From Endozoicomonas sp. G2_1 (GTDB taxonomy: Bacteria > Pseudomonadota > Gammaproteobacteria > Enterobacterales > Alteromonadaceae), in NCBI RefSeq assembly GCF_017744155.1, contig NZ_JAGHQT010000002.1:372001-436000 (forward strand): a stretch of DNA of 64,000 nt. The letters are read 5' to 3'. Position 1 is the stretch's first letter, and every line of letters starts with the position of its first letter. Below, piece by piece: positions 45,420-55,220 of this stretch. The translations under genes and the position numbers were made by a program. Under the pieces are notes generated by a model, which saw only the letters and a list, made by a program, of their open reading frames with translations, was not told where the DNA came from and did not search any database.

Positions 45420-46340
45420 ATGCCAAATTATGTTGTTGGACACAAAATTCCTGACTCAGATTCTATCTGTTCAGCAATTGCCTTGTCTTATTTGAAAAGC
45501 ACTTTAGGTGAAGAAACCGTTCCTGCGCGTTTAGGTGAATTATCACCTGAAACTCTGTTTATTTTAGAGCGCTTCGGCTTTGAACAACCTGAGCTAAAAA
45601 CTAGCTATGCTGGTGAAAGCTTATACATTGTTGACCACTCTGACCGCGTCCAAGGTCCAGATGATATCGACGACGCGACTATTCTTGGCATTATTGACCA
45701 TCACAAACTTGGCGACATCACCACTTCTGCACCGTTAGAGTGTTGGATTCGCCCAGTAGGTTGTACTAATACCATTATCAAGATGATGTACGATTTCCAC
45801 GACGTTGAAATTCCAAAAGACATCGCTGGTGCCATGATGTGTGCGATTTTAAGTGACACTGTTATCTTTAAGTCACCGACTTGTACAACTGCTGATATCA
45901 AATGTGTTGAAGCATTAGCTGAAATCGCTGGTATCGAAGATCCAAAAGCACTTGGCATGGAAATGTTCAAAGTAAAATCAGCCGTTGAAGGCACGCCAGT
46001 ACGCGACTTAGTATTGCGCGATTTTAAAGACTTCGACATGAACGGTAACTTAGTCGGCATCGGTCAGTTAGAAGTGATCGACTTGAGCATTTTCGATGAA
46101 ATGAAAGCCGACCTTGAAGCTGATATTGCAGCACTAAAAGCCGAAGGCAACCGCCACAGTGTCTTGTTACTGCTTACCGACATCATGAAAGAAGGCTCAG
46201 AAGTGTTAGTAGTTAGTGATGACGACAACCTAACTGAAAAAGCGTACGGCAAAGCAAGTGTTGATGGCAAAGTGTGGTTAGACGGCGTATTGAGCCGTAA
46301 GAAACAAGTGGTACCGCCGCTACAAGAGTCATTCGCTTAA
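45420..46340 (+). CDS. ppaC: Family II (manganese-dependent) inorganic pyrophosphatase
   Basis: Hydrolyses pyrophosphate to phosphate. The 306-residue protein belongs to the DHH superfamily. Metal-binding residues appear in VVGHKIPDSDSI (His and two Asp), the VDHSD segment, and the DHH motif IIDHHKLGD. The C-terminal DHHA2 domain ends with the substrate-binding SRKKQVVP. No regulatory CBS insert, so the short type. An AGAGAAA site precedes the ATG, and a strong terminator follows. Confidence 0.95.
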   Translation: MPNYVVGHKIPDSDSICSAIALSYLKSTLGEETVPARLGELSPETLFILERFGFEQPELKTSYAGESLYIVDHSDRVQGPDDIDDATILGIIDHHKLGDITTSAPLECWIRPVGCTNTIIKMMYDFHDVEIPKDIAGAMMCAILSDTVIFKSPTCTTADIKCVEALAEIAGIEDPKALGMEMFKVKSAVEGTPVRDLVLRDFKDFDMNGNLVGIGQLEVIDLSIFDEMKADLEADIAALKAEGNRHSVLLLLTDIMKEGSEVLVVSDDDNLTEKAYGKASVDGKVWLDGVLSRKKQVVPPLQESFA

Positions 46341-46403
46341 GCTTAGTTAGCCACTTTTACTTGTTGCTCGTATTAAATATTGCAACAAGTGATAGATAAA
46401 AAT

Positions 46404-46437
46404 AAAGCCGGTAAAGCAATGCTTTACCGGCTTTTTT
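46404..46437 (+). terminator. Terminator after ppaC
   Basis: A 14-bp stem (AAAGCCGGTAAAGC and complement) with a 3-base loop and T run. It lies between convergent ppaC and the HDOD gene. Confidence 0.93.
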
Positions 46438-46451
46438 GTAAGTAAAAAATA

Positions 46452-47597
46452 CTAAACCAATTTTTGTTTTGCTTTTTCTTGGTCAAGCATAGTATTCAAA
46501 TAGGCCTTGGCCGGCACTGACAAAATTAATTTGTCTAACTTCTTATGTTCTTCTACTAAATTAACTTTGCGGTATTCGATACTGGTCGACAGTTGACTCA
46601 AAATAGTCGCTTCGTAAAGAAAGCCCGCCAATGGCAAACGCTTGAAAACATCGTCTAGTCGTTGCTGTTGCTCTAATTTAACTTGCATCGCTAGCACATC
46701 AGTAATCTCGGCAGGGAAGTTCCAATATTTGGCAATTAAATAGCTCAGACGACTGGCATTTTTTGCCAGTAAATTAATAAACAATTTAGAGCCTGGTTTA
46801 CAATCAGGGTGAACATGAGTAAATGCTTCTGACATTAATTGATAAATAATGACGTTACCCAAGTTCGATAGTAAGCCAACTAAATAGCCCTGCCCAGCAT
46901 CTTTTTTATGCTCTGACTTAGCCATTATTTGCTGTGCAATTTGACTCGTCATCAAACTGTGTTGCCAAATTTTTTGACCGTAGTACTTAAAATACAAATC
47001 AGATTGCGGAATCAGCTGGCTAATGTAGCCCCTCAAAACACCCAATGATAAGCCATTAGCGCCAAGTAACATAAAGGCATTTTTTAAATCAGTCACCGGA
47101 CGGCCACTGCGGTTGTAAAGTGACGAATTGGCCAACTGAATAACCTTGGCGGCAATTGCTGGTTCGTTCTTTACAAGTTCAATCAGAATATTGGTGTCAA
47201 AATCTTCATCATTGAGGTGAGCAATGACCCTATTCAATGACGCAGGTAATACAGGTAACGACTGTAACAATGCCTTAGGGTGATTGAGCAAGGTTTGCAC
47301 GCGCTTAGCAATATAGCGCGAAAGCTCGTCAGCTTGCTCGTGTTCATCAATTTGGCCAAACAACGCCCGGTAAAAGCACTTTTGAAACTGCTGTTTTGGC
47401 GAATCAATCATGCCATTGTCAGCCAATAGCTCAGTGACAGATTGGTCATCGGTTTGTTGGCTCAATGACTCCAACGACTGTTTTTCCGCTTGTATTTGCT
47501 CTTCCGTGCCTTTTTCTACTTCTTCGAAGTAATACCAATTTGGTTTTTCACTGCTTTTAATAGTGCTAAACGCACGTTTAATTAATTTACCAAACAT
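46452..47597 (-). CDS. HDOD-domain signalling protein
   Basis: A 381-residue cytoplasmic protein with an HDOD domain (about residues 115-320): LPVLPASLNRVIAHLNDEDFDTNILIELVKNEPAIAAKVIQLANSSLYNRSGRPVTDLKNAFMLLGANGL, then the SLMTSQIAQQIM and GLLSNLGNVII helices. HDOD is an HD-fold variant that lacks the metal catalytic residues and works in signalling or protein interactions. An acidic/Gln-rich N-terminus (about 1-75) precedes it. Isolated gene; partner unknown. Confidence 0.88.
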   Translation of the reverse strand: MFGKLIKRAFSTIKSSEKPNWYYFEEVEKGTEEQIQAEKQSLESLSQQTDDQSVTELLADNGMIDSPKQQFQKCFYRALFGQIDEHEQADELSRYIAKRVQTLLNHPKALLQSLPVLPASLNRVIAHLNDEDFDTNILIELVKNEPAIAAKVIQLANSSLYNRSGRPVTDLKNAFMLLGANGLSLGVLRGYISQLIPQSDLYFKYYGQKIWQHSLMTSQIAQQIMAKSEHKKDAGQGYLVGLLSNLGNVIIYQLMSEAFTHVHPDCKPGSKLFINLLAKNASRLSYLIAKYWNFPAEITDVLAMQVKLEQQQRLDDVFKRLPLAGFLYEATILSQLSTSIEYRKVNLVEEHKKLDKLILSVPAKAYLNTMLDQEKAKQKLV

Positions 47598-47815
47598 AGA
47601 CTTGGCGACGGTCGCCGACTCCCTACTACATTAAAATGAAATCAGATTTAACAAGACCTTGGTCTTGATGGTTATCAGGCTGCACGTGATTTTTACTCTT
47701 CACTCAACGAGTAACATCAAAGGACAACTTTAAGCGGCGGCGATCATATCACTTCCCCTTTGTTATTGGCAAAAATATCCTAGCGAAAATAGAACGGCTT
47801 ACTTTGCGCAAAATC

Positions 47816-47846
47816 AAAAAAGCCGAGCAACAGCTCGGCTTTTTTT
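47816..47846 (-). terminator. Terminator after fadA
   Basis: A hairpin with the 12-bp stem AAAAAGCCGAGC and complement around AACA. On the minus strand it is followed by T residues and lies 18 bases after the fadA stop; it is nearly symmetric and may work both ways. Confidence 0.9.
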
Positions 47847-47864
47847 ACTAATTATATTAATTAG

Positions 47865-49043
<1,179 letters not shown>

Positions 49044-51212
49044 TTAAGCAGTCTTAACATCAGTAGTGAAGTAAGATTTGCCTTCGGCAGCCATCTTACG
49101 CAAACCATCAGTAACCTGATAAATTTCACCTAAGTGAGCGTATTTATCAGCCGTTGCAATAAAGTTATCTAAACCAATTGTTTCAAGATAACGAATGGCA
49201 CCACCGCGGAACGGCGGGAAGCCTAAACCGTAGATTAAGCCCATGTCAGCCTCTGCAGCACTAGCCACAACGCCTTCTTCTAAACAGCGAATAACTTCGT
49301 TAACCATTGGAATCATTAAACGAGCAATGATTTCTTCACCGTCGAAATCGCGCTTGTCTGCACTTGAACTCGCCAATAACTCATAAGCAGCTTCTGCTGG
49401 AACTTTAGTTGGACGACCGCGCTTGTCTTTGCCGTAGTCGTAGAAACCTTTGCCATTTTTCTGACCATAACGCTCAGCTTTGTACAATGTGCTCACTGGG
49501 TCATTGTCAATTTTGCCCATACGCGTTGGGAAGCCAGCAGACATAACGTCAGTACAGTGATCAGCAGTATCGATACCGACAACGTCAATTAAGTAAGCTG
49601 GACCCATAGGCCAACCGAATTGCTTCTCCATGACTTTATCAACGGCAACGAAATCGGCGCCTTCTTTGATTAAATGGCTCAAGCCAGCTAGGTATGGGAA
49701 CAAGACACGGTTAACATAGAAACCCGGGCAATCGTTCACTACGATTGGTGATTTGCCCATTTTCGCGGCATAGGCAACAACCGCCGCAACTGTTTCGTCT
49801 GAGGTTTCTTTACCACGGATAACTTCAACTAATGGCATTTTGTGCACTGGGTTAAAGAAGTGCATACCACAGAACTTGTCTTTGCGCTTAACGCTCTCGG
49901 CAAGTAGATCGATTGAAATCGTTGAGGTGTTAGAGGTGATAATAGTGTCTTCGCTAACGATGTCTTCAACTTCAGCGAGTACTGCGCCTTTAACTTTTGG
50001 ATTTTCTACAACGGCTTCAACAATAACATCAACGTCTTTAATACTGTCGTAGCTTAGGCTTGGTGTAATGTTATTTAACACACCTGCCATTTTTGCCGGT
50101 TTCATGCGGCCGCGCTCAACTTGTTTAGTTAACAAGCCAGAAGCTGTTGTTAAGCCTAAGTCTAGTGCACTATCAGCGATGTCTTTCATGACAATCGGCG
50201 TGCCTTTGTAAGCTGACTGGTAAGCAATACCACCGCCCATGATACCGGCGCCAAGTACCGCAGCCTTGTTAATCGCTTTTGTTGCTGACTTAGTTGCTTT
50301 TTTAGCTTTGCCTTTAACCACTTGGTCGCCAAGGAATAAACCAATTTGAGCGGTTGCTGCATCGGTTTTAGCTAGGTGAGCAAACGCTTTATTCTCAAGC
50401 GCCATCGCACCAGCACGGTCTAAATTTGCCGCTGCTTCAATGGTTTTTACCATGGTCATAGGCGCTGGGTAATGTTTACCCGCTTTTGCGGCGATCATGC
50501 CTTTACAAGTGTTAAAGGTCATCACTTGCTCAGTTGGCGTAAGTTTAAGTGGCTCAAGTTTAACTTGGCGCTTAGCCTGCCAGTTCAATTTACCAGCGAT
50601 GGCCGATTTCAACATATTAATTGCTGAAGCTTTTAATTGCTCAGGTGCAACAACACCATCTAAAACACCAGCGGCTAATGCTTGTTCTGGTTTGTGACTT
50701 TTACCGGTAGAAATCCACTCAACAGCGTTATCTGCACCGATTAAACGCGCTAAACGCACGGTACCACCAAAACCAGGCAACAAACCTAGTTTCACTTCTG
50801 GTAAACCAATGCTCGCTGTGGTGTCACCAACGCGGTAGTCACAGGTTAAAATCATTTCACAGCCACCGCCAAGCGCGAAGCCATTGACTGCTGCAACTTT
50901 TGGTAAATCGATATCTTCAAATTCGTCAAAAATGTCTGTTGCTGCTTTTACCCATTCAAGCAATTCAGCTTCTGGTTTAGCGAAGGTGGTTAGAAATTCA
51001 GTAATGTCTGCGCCAGCAATAAAACTAGACTTCGCAGAGTTGACCAATACACCTTTCGCATCTGGACACTCTTTAATTGCGGTAATTACTTGCTTGAATT
51101 CATGTAAAGTCGCCTGATCAAACTTATTGACTGAACCTTGAGCATCAAAACTAAACTCAACAATGCCGTCATCCAATAATTGAGCAGATAGACTGTCGCC
51201 TTTGAATAACAT
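49044..51212 (-). CDS. fadB: Fatty acid oxidation complex alpha subunit
   Basis: A multifunctional protein of 722 residues: enoyl-CoA hydratase/isomerase (1-190; [12 protein letters not shown] oxyanion region, [18 protein letters not shown] catalytic Glu), linker, and 3-hydroxyacyl-CoA dehydrogenase (about 310-720; NAD loop [21 protein letters not shown], catalytic His in [17 protein letters not shown]). I start it at the ATG at 51212, which has GGAGGAG close upstream and gives the E. coli FadB N-terminus (MLFKGDSL); the longer open frame to 51296 lacks such support. A PsrA-like operator lies upstream. Confidence 0.97.
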   Translation of the reverse strand: MLFKGDSLSAQLLDDGIVEFSFDAQGSVNKFDQATLHEFKQVITAIKECPDAKGVLVNSAKSSFIAGADITEFLTTFAKPEAELLEWVKAATDIFDEFEDIDLPKVAAVNGFALGGGCEMILTCDYRVGDTTASIGLPEVKLGLLPGFGGTVRLARLIGADNAVEWISTGKSHKPEQALAAGVLDGVVAPEQLKASAINMLKSAIAGKLNWQAKRQVKLEPLKLTPTEQVMTFNTCKGMIAAKAGKHYPAPMTMVKTIEAAANLDRAGAMALENKAFAHLAKTDAATAQIGLFLGDQVVKGKAKKATKSATKAINKAAVLGAGIMGGGIAYQSAYKGTPIVMKDIADSALDLGLTTASGLLTKQVERGRMKPAKMAGVLNNITPSLSYDSIKDVDVIVEAVVENPKVKGAVLAEVEDIVSEDTIITSNTSTISIDLLAESVKRKDKFCGMHFFNPVHKMPLVEVIRGKETSDETVAAVVAYAAKMGKSPIVVNDCPGFYVNRVLFPYLAGLSHLIKEGADFVAVDKVMEKQFGWPMGPAYLIDVVGIDTADHCTDVMSAGFPTRMGKIDNDPVSTLYKAERYGQKNGKGFYDYGKDKRGRPTKVPAEAAYELLASSSADKRDFDGEEIIARLMIPMVNEVIRCLEEGVVASAAEADMGLIYGLGFPPFRGGAIRYLETIGLDNFIATADKYAHLGEIYQVTDGLRKMAAEGKSYFTTDVKTA

Positions 51213-51303
51213 GTCTCGTCTCCTCCACCTTGCGGTGATTATAGTTAAAATTATTTTAAGCTGACTGAGTGTGCCTCGAAAGAAAAACGAAAGCAAGCAT
51301 TTT

Positions 51304-51317
51304 CAAACACTCGTTTA
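51304..51317. promoter_or_regulatory. PsrA-like operator before fadBA
   Basis: CAAAC-N4-GTTTA fits the PsrA consensus (G/C)AAAC-N2-4-GTTT(G/C) except for its last base. It lies 92-105 bases upstream of the fadB start, where a fatty-acid-responsive TetR repressor could act. Confidence 0.45.
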
Positions 51318-51422
51318 AATCAAGTGTATAACATTCGTAACACAAGCTTTGAAAGCATAGTTCAATTTCAAAGGTCTGCTAAGCCAATATCAAAATAACT
51401 GAACAGAAAGAGATTTTTAATT

Positions 51423-51899
51423 ATGAAAAAGTTTTTTGTCGCTTGCTTACTATTTCTCGCAAGCAGCCAAGTATTTGCCGCCAAAGCGCCTAACTTTACC
51501 TTGCAGACCCAAGATGGTCGCTCGGTTTCTCTTAGCGATTATCAAGGCAAGCCTATTGTTTTGCATTTTTGGGCAACTTGGTGTCCCTACTGTAAAAAAC
51601 TGCAACCGGGCTTAGTCAAGCTTCATAAAAAATACCAAGACCAAGGCCTAGAACTGTTAGCCATTAGTTTGCGCGAAGACGAAGGTGCAAAGCCACAAGA
51701 TGAACTTAAAGCCCGTGGCTACGATTTTTTAACCTTAGTAGAAGGTGAAAAAGTCGCTGAGCAATATTATGTTCAAGGTACGCCAACAACTTTTTTCATC
51801 GCTAAAGACGGTGAAGTGTTGTGGGTCACTAACCAATCAGACCCTAACAATCCAAAATTAGAAAAAGCAGTACAAGCAATTATTGCTAGCAACAAATAA
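51423..51899 (+). CDS. TlpA-like exported thioredoxin-fold protein
   Basis: A 158-residue periplasmic thiol-disulfide protein. The signal peptide ends at VFAA/KAP. The thioredoxin fold carries the WATWCPYCKK active site (CPYC, two Cys in a CxxC pair) and the cis-Pro loop VQGTPTTFFI. The N-terminal APNFTLQTQDGRSVSLSDYQGKPIVLHFWATW block is of the TlpA/ResA type. It lies 138 bases before the bufferin precursor gene in the same direction, so it might handle redox state of the Cys-rich product; there is no direct evidence. Confidence 0.9.
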   Translation: MKKFFVACLLFLASSQVFAAKAPNFTLQTQDGRSVSLSDYQGKPIVLHFWATWCPYCKKLQPGLVKLHKKYQDQGLELLAISLREDEGAKPQDELKARGYDFLTLVEGEKVAEQYYVQGTPTTFFIAKDGEVLWVTNQSDPNNPKLEKAVQAIIASNK

Positions 51900-52037
51900 A
51901 TAACTCGCTATGATTAAATTGGTTGTATGAAAAAAAGATCAAAAAAAATGACAATTTTTTTCGCTCAATCAGGTCTTTATAGCCAGCTTCACAGTAGCGA
52001 AGTACGACAAACAACGTTTTAAAGCATCGGAGAAGAT

Positions 52038-52511
52038 ATGAACAAAGCAACTAAAACGCATTTATCAGGCGCAGCAATGGCATTAGCAGCTGCAACTTTA
52101 GCAGGCTGTGGCGCAACAGCTTCAACCACAGAAACAGCAAGTGCTCCAGCAGCAAGCAGCAACACAGTAGAAATGGTTCACTGTTACGACGTAAACGTTT
52201 GTAAAGGTCACAACGACTGTCAAACGGCTACTAATGCTTGTGGTGGTCAAGGTTCATGTAAAGGTACTGGTTTTGTTGGCATGCCAACTAAAGCGTGTAA
52301 AGACGTAGGCGGTACCGTATCAGACGAGTGGACAGGTCAAATCGCAACAGCTGATTTAGTTCACTGTTACGGCGTTAACGTTTGTAAAGGTCACAACGAC
52401 TGTAAAACAGCAGACAACGCTTGTGCTGGCCACGCAACTTGTAAAGGTACAGGTTTCGTAGCAACTACTTCAAAATCTTGTGCAGACATCGGCGGCACAG
52501 TAGGTAAATAA
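52038..52511 (+). CDS. Bufferin-type metallophore precursor with two six-Cys cores
   Basis: A 157-residue precursor related to the BufA2-type family. The N-terminus (1-24) has a lipobox-like LAGC with Cys24, then a Ser/Ala/Thr spacer. Two copies of a 49-residue core follow at residues 47-95 and 108-156, identical at 34 positions by eye. Each has six Cys at the same spacing (49, 55, 61, 68, 74, 87 and 110, 116, 122, 129, 135, 148) in the pattern [15 protein letters not shown]. The downstream MNIO enzyme probably modifies core Cys residues; the mature product would bind copper or another soft metal. I expected one core, so the tandem form and the lipid anchor are unusual. GGAGA precedes the ATG. 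Confidence 0.88.
   Translation: MNKATKTHLSGAAMALAAATLAGCGATASTTETASAPAASSNTVEMVHCYDVNVCKGHNDCQTATNACGGQGSCKGTGFVGMPTKACKDVGGTVSDEWTGQIATADLVHCYGVNVCKGHNDCKTADNACAGHATCKGTGFVATTSKSCADIGGTVGK
52176..52507 (+). repeat. Two tandem copies encoding the bufferin core
   Basis: Related segments begin at 52176 and 52359, 183 bases (61 codons) apart, and encode the two six-Cys cores. Long stretches, such as the part encoding NVCKGHNDC, are nearly identical at DNA level, which suggests a fairly recent internal duplication or gene conversion. Confidence 0.9.
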
Positions 52512-52524
52512 GCATTTACCGCAC

Positions 52525-52553
52525 AGGATGACACTAAGCTTTAGTGTCATCCT
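52525..52553 (+). terminator. Hairpin between bufferin precursor and MNIO gene
   Basis: A perfect 13-bp stem (AGGATGACACTAA and complement) with loop GCT, 13 bases after the precursor stop. The following T tract is weak (CTATCTTTC), so partial termination or mRNA protection is more likely than full termination. Confidence 0.7.
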
Positions 52554-52621
52554 CTATCTTTCACCATAGTAAAAACTTCCAAAATTTCTTATCCTAGCGT
52601 TAGCTAACCGTTCATTGCATA

Positions 52622-53479
52622 TTGCGAGTGTTCACTTTGAAAAAATTCTTAGGTTTTGGCCTTGGTCTTAGAACCAATCATTACGTTGATGTTATCGAGC
52701 AAAAACCAGATATCGACTGGTTTGAAATTATTTCTGAGAACTACATGGTTGCCGGTGGCAAACCGCGTTATTACCTCGATGCAATAAAAGAACACTATCC
52801 AATTGTGATGCACGGTGTTTCAATGTCTATTGGTTCAACTGATCCGCTCAATATGGATTATTTGAAAAAGCTTAAAACCTTAATTGCCGATGTGCAACCA
52901 GAGTGGTTTTCCGATCACTTATGCTTTACCTCGGTGGGTGGTATTAACAGCCACGACTTGTTGCCAATGCCTTATACCGAAGAGTCGCTCAACCACGTCG
53001 TCAACCGAATTAAGCAAGTTCAAGACTTTATTGGTCGACCGATGTTATTGGAAAACGTCTCTAGCTACCTGACCTACAAGACAGATGAAATGAATGAGTG
53101 GCAGTTCTATCGCGAAGTTTGCGAGCAAGCCGATTGTAAAATGTTGTTAGACATTAACAATATTTACGTCAGTGCGCGTAACCATGACTTTAATGCCATG
53201 GACTATTTGCAATCGTTAAACCCTGAGCGCATTCAACAGTTTCACTTAGCAGGTCATTCAGACTTTGGTGACTATGTCGTTGATACTCATGATCACGATG
53301 TCCCAGATCCCGTTTGGCAACTGTACCGAGAAGCACTAAAACTGTTTGGCCCAGTTAGCACTATGATTGAACGTGACGCCAATATTCCTAGCTTTGCGGA
53401 CCTTGAAGCCGAACTCAATGTCGCTCGTTCTATTGCCGAGCAATGTATTCCTGATATTCGTTCACAGATTGAGGCTTAA
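52622..53479 (+). CDS. bufB: MNIO-family (DUF692) enzyme, BufB/HvfB-like
   Basis: A multinuclear non-heme iron oxidative enzyme (UPF0276/DUF692, TIM barrel) of about 285 residues that modifies Cys residues of ribosomally made precursors. Conserved segments: FGLGLRTNHY, FEIISENYM, MHGVSMSIGS, WFSDHLCF, LLENVSSY, LLDINNIYVSA, QFHLAGHSD, DTHDHDVPD and IERDANIP, which contain the expected His/Asp/Glu/Asn metal ligands. No ATG exists upstream of the conserved core; the start must be TTG at 52622, GTG at 52628 or TTG at 52637. The stop is directly followed by the partner gene ATG. Confidence 0.93.
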   Translation: MRVFTLKKFLGFGLGLRTNHYVDVIEQKPDIDWFEIISENYMVAGGKPRYYLDAIKEHYPIVMHGVSMSIGSTDPLNMDYLKKLKTLIADVQPEWFSDHLCFTSVGGINSHDLLPMPYTEESLNHVVNRIKQVQDFIGRPMLLENVSSYLTYKTDEMNEWQFYREVCEQADCKMLLDINNIYVSARNHDFNAMDYLQSLNPERIQQFHLAGHSDFGDYVVDTHDHDVPDPVWQLYREALKLFGPVSTMIERDANIPSFADLEAELNVARSIAEQCIPDIRSQIEA

Positions 53480-54274
53480 ATGAGTTCACTCGAGCAAATT
53501 CAGCAAGACTTTTTACAGTTTTTATTACACGGTAAAGGACCTCTGGCCGAGCACGTTGTTAATGATCAAGGCAACATCAATGCCGCTGAGCGAGTGTCGA
53601 TTTATGGCAATGCCTATCGCGTCAGACTACAAGAAGTGGTTGAGACTGACCACGAAATGCTAGGCTTGTATTTGGGTGATGACTTGTTTGATCAGATGTT
53701 TCAAGGGTATCTGGATGCTCACCCATCCACCTTTGATTCACTGCGTCACTTTTGCCAGCACTTACCACAGTATTTAGCGACCACTGCGCCGTTTAGTGAA
53801 CACCCAATTCTAACCGAGCTAGCAAGTTTTGAGCGTTTATTGTTAGCAGCTTTTGACGCGGCAGATATCAAACGAGCAACCTTGGAAGACTTGAGTGCAA
53901 TACCACCTGAGCAATGGCCACAGTTACAAATTCGATTTCACCCGAGCATGCAGCTCTTTACCGAAAGCTATAACACGGTCAGTAGCTGGCAAGCATTAAA
54001 AGCTGAACGAGCACCTGAGCCAGCCACAAAGCATGCCGATGAGCAACACTGGTTGTTATGGCGTAATCACCAAAGGCTGACTGAATTTCGCTCACTTGCC
54101 GATGATGAGCGTTATATGATTGATCAATATTTAACAGGTGCCCAGTTCGCAGAAATTTGCGAAGGACTATTAACCTGGCACTCTGAACAGCAAGTACCTG
54201 TGGTCGCAGTTCAGCATTTACAAAAATGGTTACAACAAGGGCTTATTCATCAATTTTCAGTGGCTGTAGATTAG
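53480..54274 (+). CDS. bufC: MNIO partner protein (DUF2063, BufC/HvfC-like)
   Basis: A 264-residue protein with the DUF2063 N-terminal domain: LEQIQQDFLQFLLHGKGPLAEHV, RVSIYGNAYRVRLQEVVETDHEMLGLYLGDDLFDQMFQGYLDAHPSTFDSLRHFCQHLPQYL. The C-terminal half is more variable with a winged-helix-like WLQQGLIHQFS end. These partners bind the precursor leader and deliver it to the MNIO enzyme. The start codon is directly after the bufB stop (TAAATG), showing tight coupling. No DoxX-family gene follows, unlike many such operons. Confidence 0.92.
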   Translation: MSSLEQIQQDFLQFLLHGKGPLAEHVVNDQGNINAAERVSIYGNAYRVRLQEVVETDHEMLGLYLGDDLFDQMFQGYLDAHPSTFDSLRHFCQHLPQYLATTAPFSEHPILTELASFERLLLAAFDAADIKRATLEDLSAIPPEQWPQLQIRFHPSMQLFTESYNTVSSWQALKAERAPEPATKHADEQHWLLWRNHQRLTEFRSLADDERYMIDQYLTGAQFAEICEGLLTWHSEQQVPVVAVQHLQKWLQQGLIHQFSVAVD

Positions 54275-54286
54275 CGTATTTATCGT

Positions 54287-55150
54287 TTAATCGCTTGAGC
54301 TAACTATTTTAGCTTCAGTTAAATACTTGTTAACAATTCGCTCTACGCTGCCATCAGCGACACGGCGAGTTAATACTTGGTTAAAGTCATCAAACAAATG
54401 CCGACAACGAGACTGCTTGGAAAACGACATTCGAACAGAATATTGAGAGAGAGGTTGTGACAAAGCAACGATATTGTGATTTTGCTTTTGCCGCAAATAA
54501 GGCAGTGCCGAGTATTTAGCTAATATCAGATAATCTGCGCGCTTGCGATTTAACATGGTAAAGCCCTGTTTATGGCCGCTGACGTCTCTCAGTTCGAGCT
54601 TACTGCGATATGCTTCTAACTCAGCGCCTAGCGCTAGCCCTCTAGTTACAACGCCACGCTTGTTCACTAAATCACTTAGTTGAGTAAAATCGAATTGTTG
54701 GTTTTTTAAGGTAAAAATATTAAGCGCTTCACTGGCAAATTCATTGGTCATCAACCACCGTTGTGCTCGTTGCTCCGTCCAATAGTTAGCCACCAACAAA
54801 TCTAATTTACCCACTGAGAGCTCTTCAGTTAAGCGACGCCAAGGAATTGGCTCTCGATATTTTATATCAATATTCAAATCGCGAAATACAAGCTCTGTAA
54901 CTTCATAACCGATACCGACTTGTTTACCTTGTTGGTCGAGAAAGGCATAGGGAAACCAAGTTTGAGCGCCACCAACGAGTAGCTGCCGGCATTGATTAGG
55001 GTTGTTCGTTGACAACTCTGTACTGGTGAGTTGATCGTCCTTGTTAAGGCCAGAATTTAAAACCTTGGCATAAGCGCTTCCCAGCAAACAACACTGTATA
55101 ACAATTAAAAATATAATGACTAAGCGCACGTAAATAACTATTTGTTGCAA
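54287..55150 (-). CDS. Periplasmic solute-binding protein (family 3-like)
   Basis: A 287-residue exported protein with a signal peptide ending near SAYA/KVLN. It resembles bacterial extracellular solute-binding family 3: PYAFLDQQGKQVGIGYEVTELVFRDLNIDIKY, WRRLTEELSVGKLDLLVANYWTEQRAQ, MLNRKRADYLILAKYSALPYL. No ABC permease or ATPase gene is nearby, so it is an orphan binding protein, perhaps of a sensor-linked type. It is divergent from an MFS transporter gene (gap 70 bases). Confidence 0.82.
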   Translation of the reverse strand: MQQIVIYVRLVIIFLIVIQCCLLGSAYAKVLNSGLNKDDQLTSTELSTNNPNQCRQLLVGGAQTWFPYAFLDQQGKQVGIGYEVTELVFRDLNIDIKYREPIPWRRLTEELSVGKLDLLVANYWTEQRAQRWLMTNEFASEALNIFTLKNQQFDFTQLSDLVNKRGVVTRGLALGAELEAYRSKLELRDVSGHKQGFTMLNRKRADYLILAKYSALPYLRQKQNHNIVALSQPLSQYSVRMSFSKQSRCRHLFDDFNQVLTRRVADGSVERIVNKYLTEAKIVSSSD

Positions 55151-55220
55151 ACAAGCAGGTCGCCCATCATACCGCTATCGTGGTAAGCTTGCTAGCATTT
55201 GAAATTAGACCTCGCTGACC

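Noticed and set aside
49044-51296. Longer fadB starting at 51296
   Set aside because: The extra N-terminus is unlike FadB, while the ATG at 51212 has a strong ribosome binding site and the family N-terminus.
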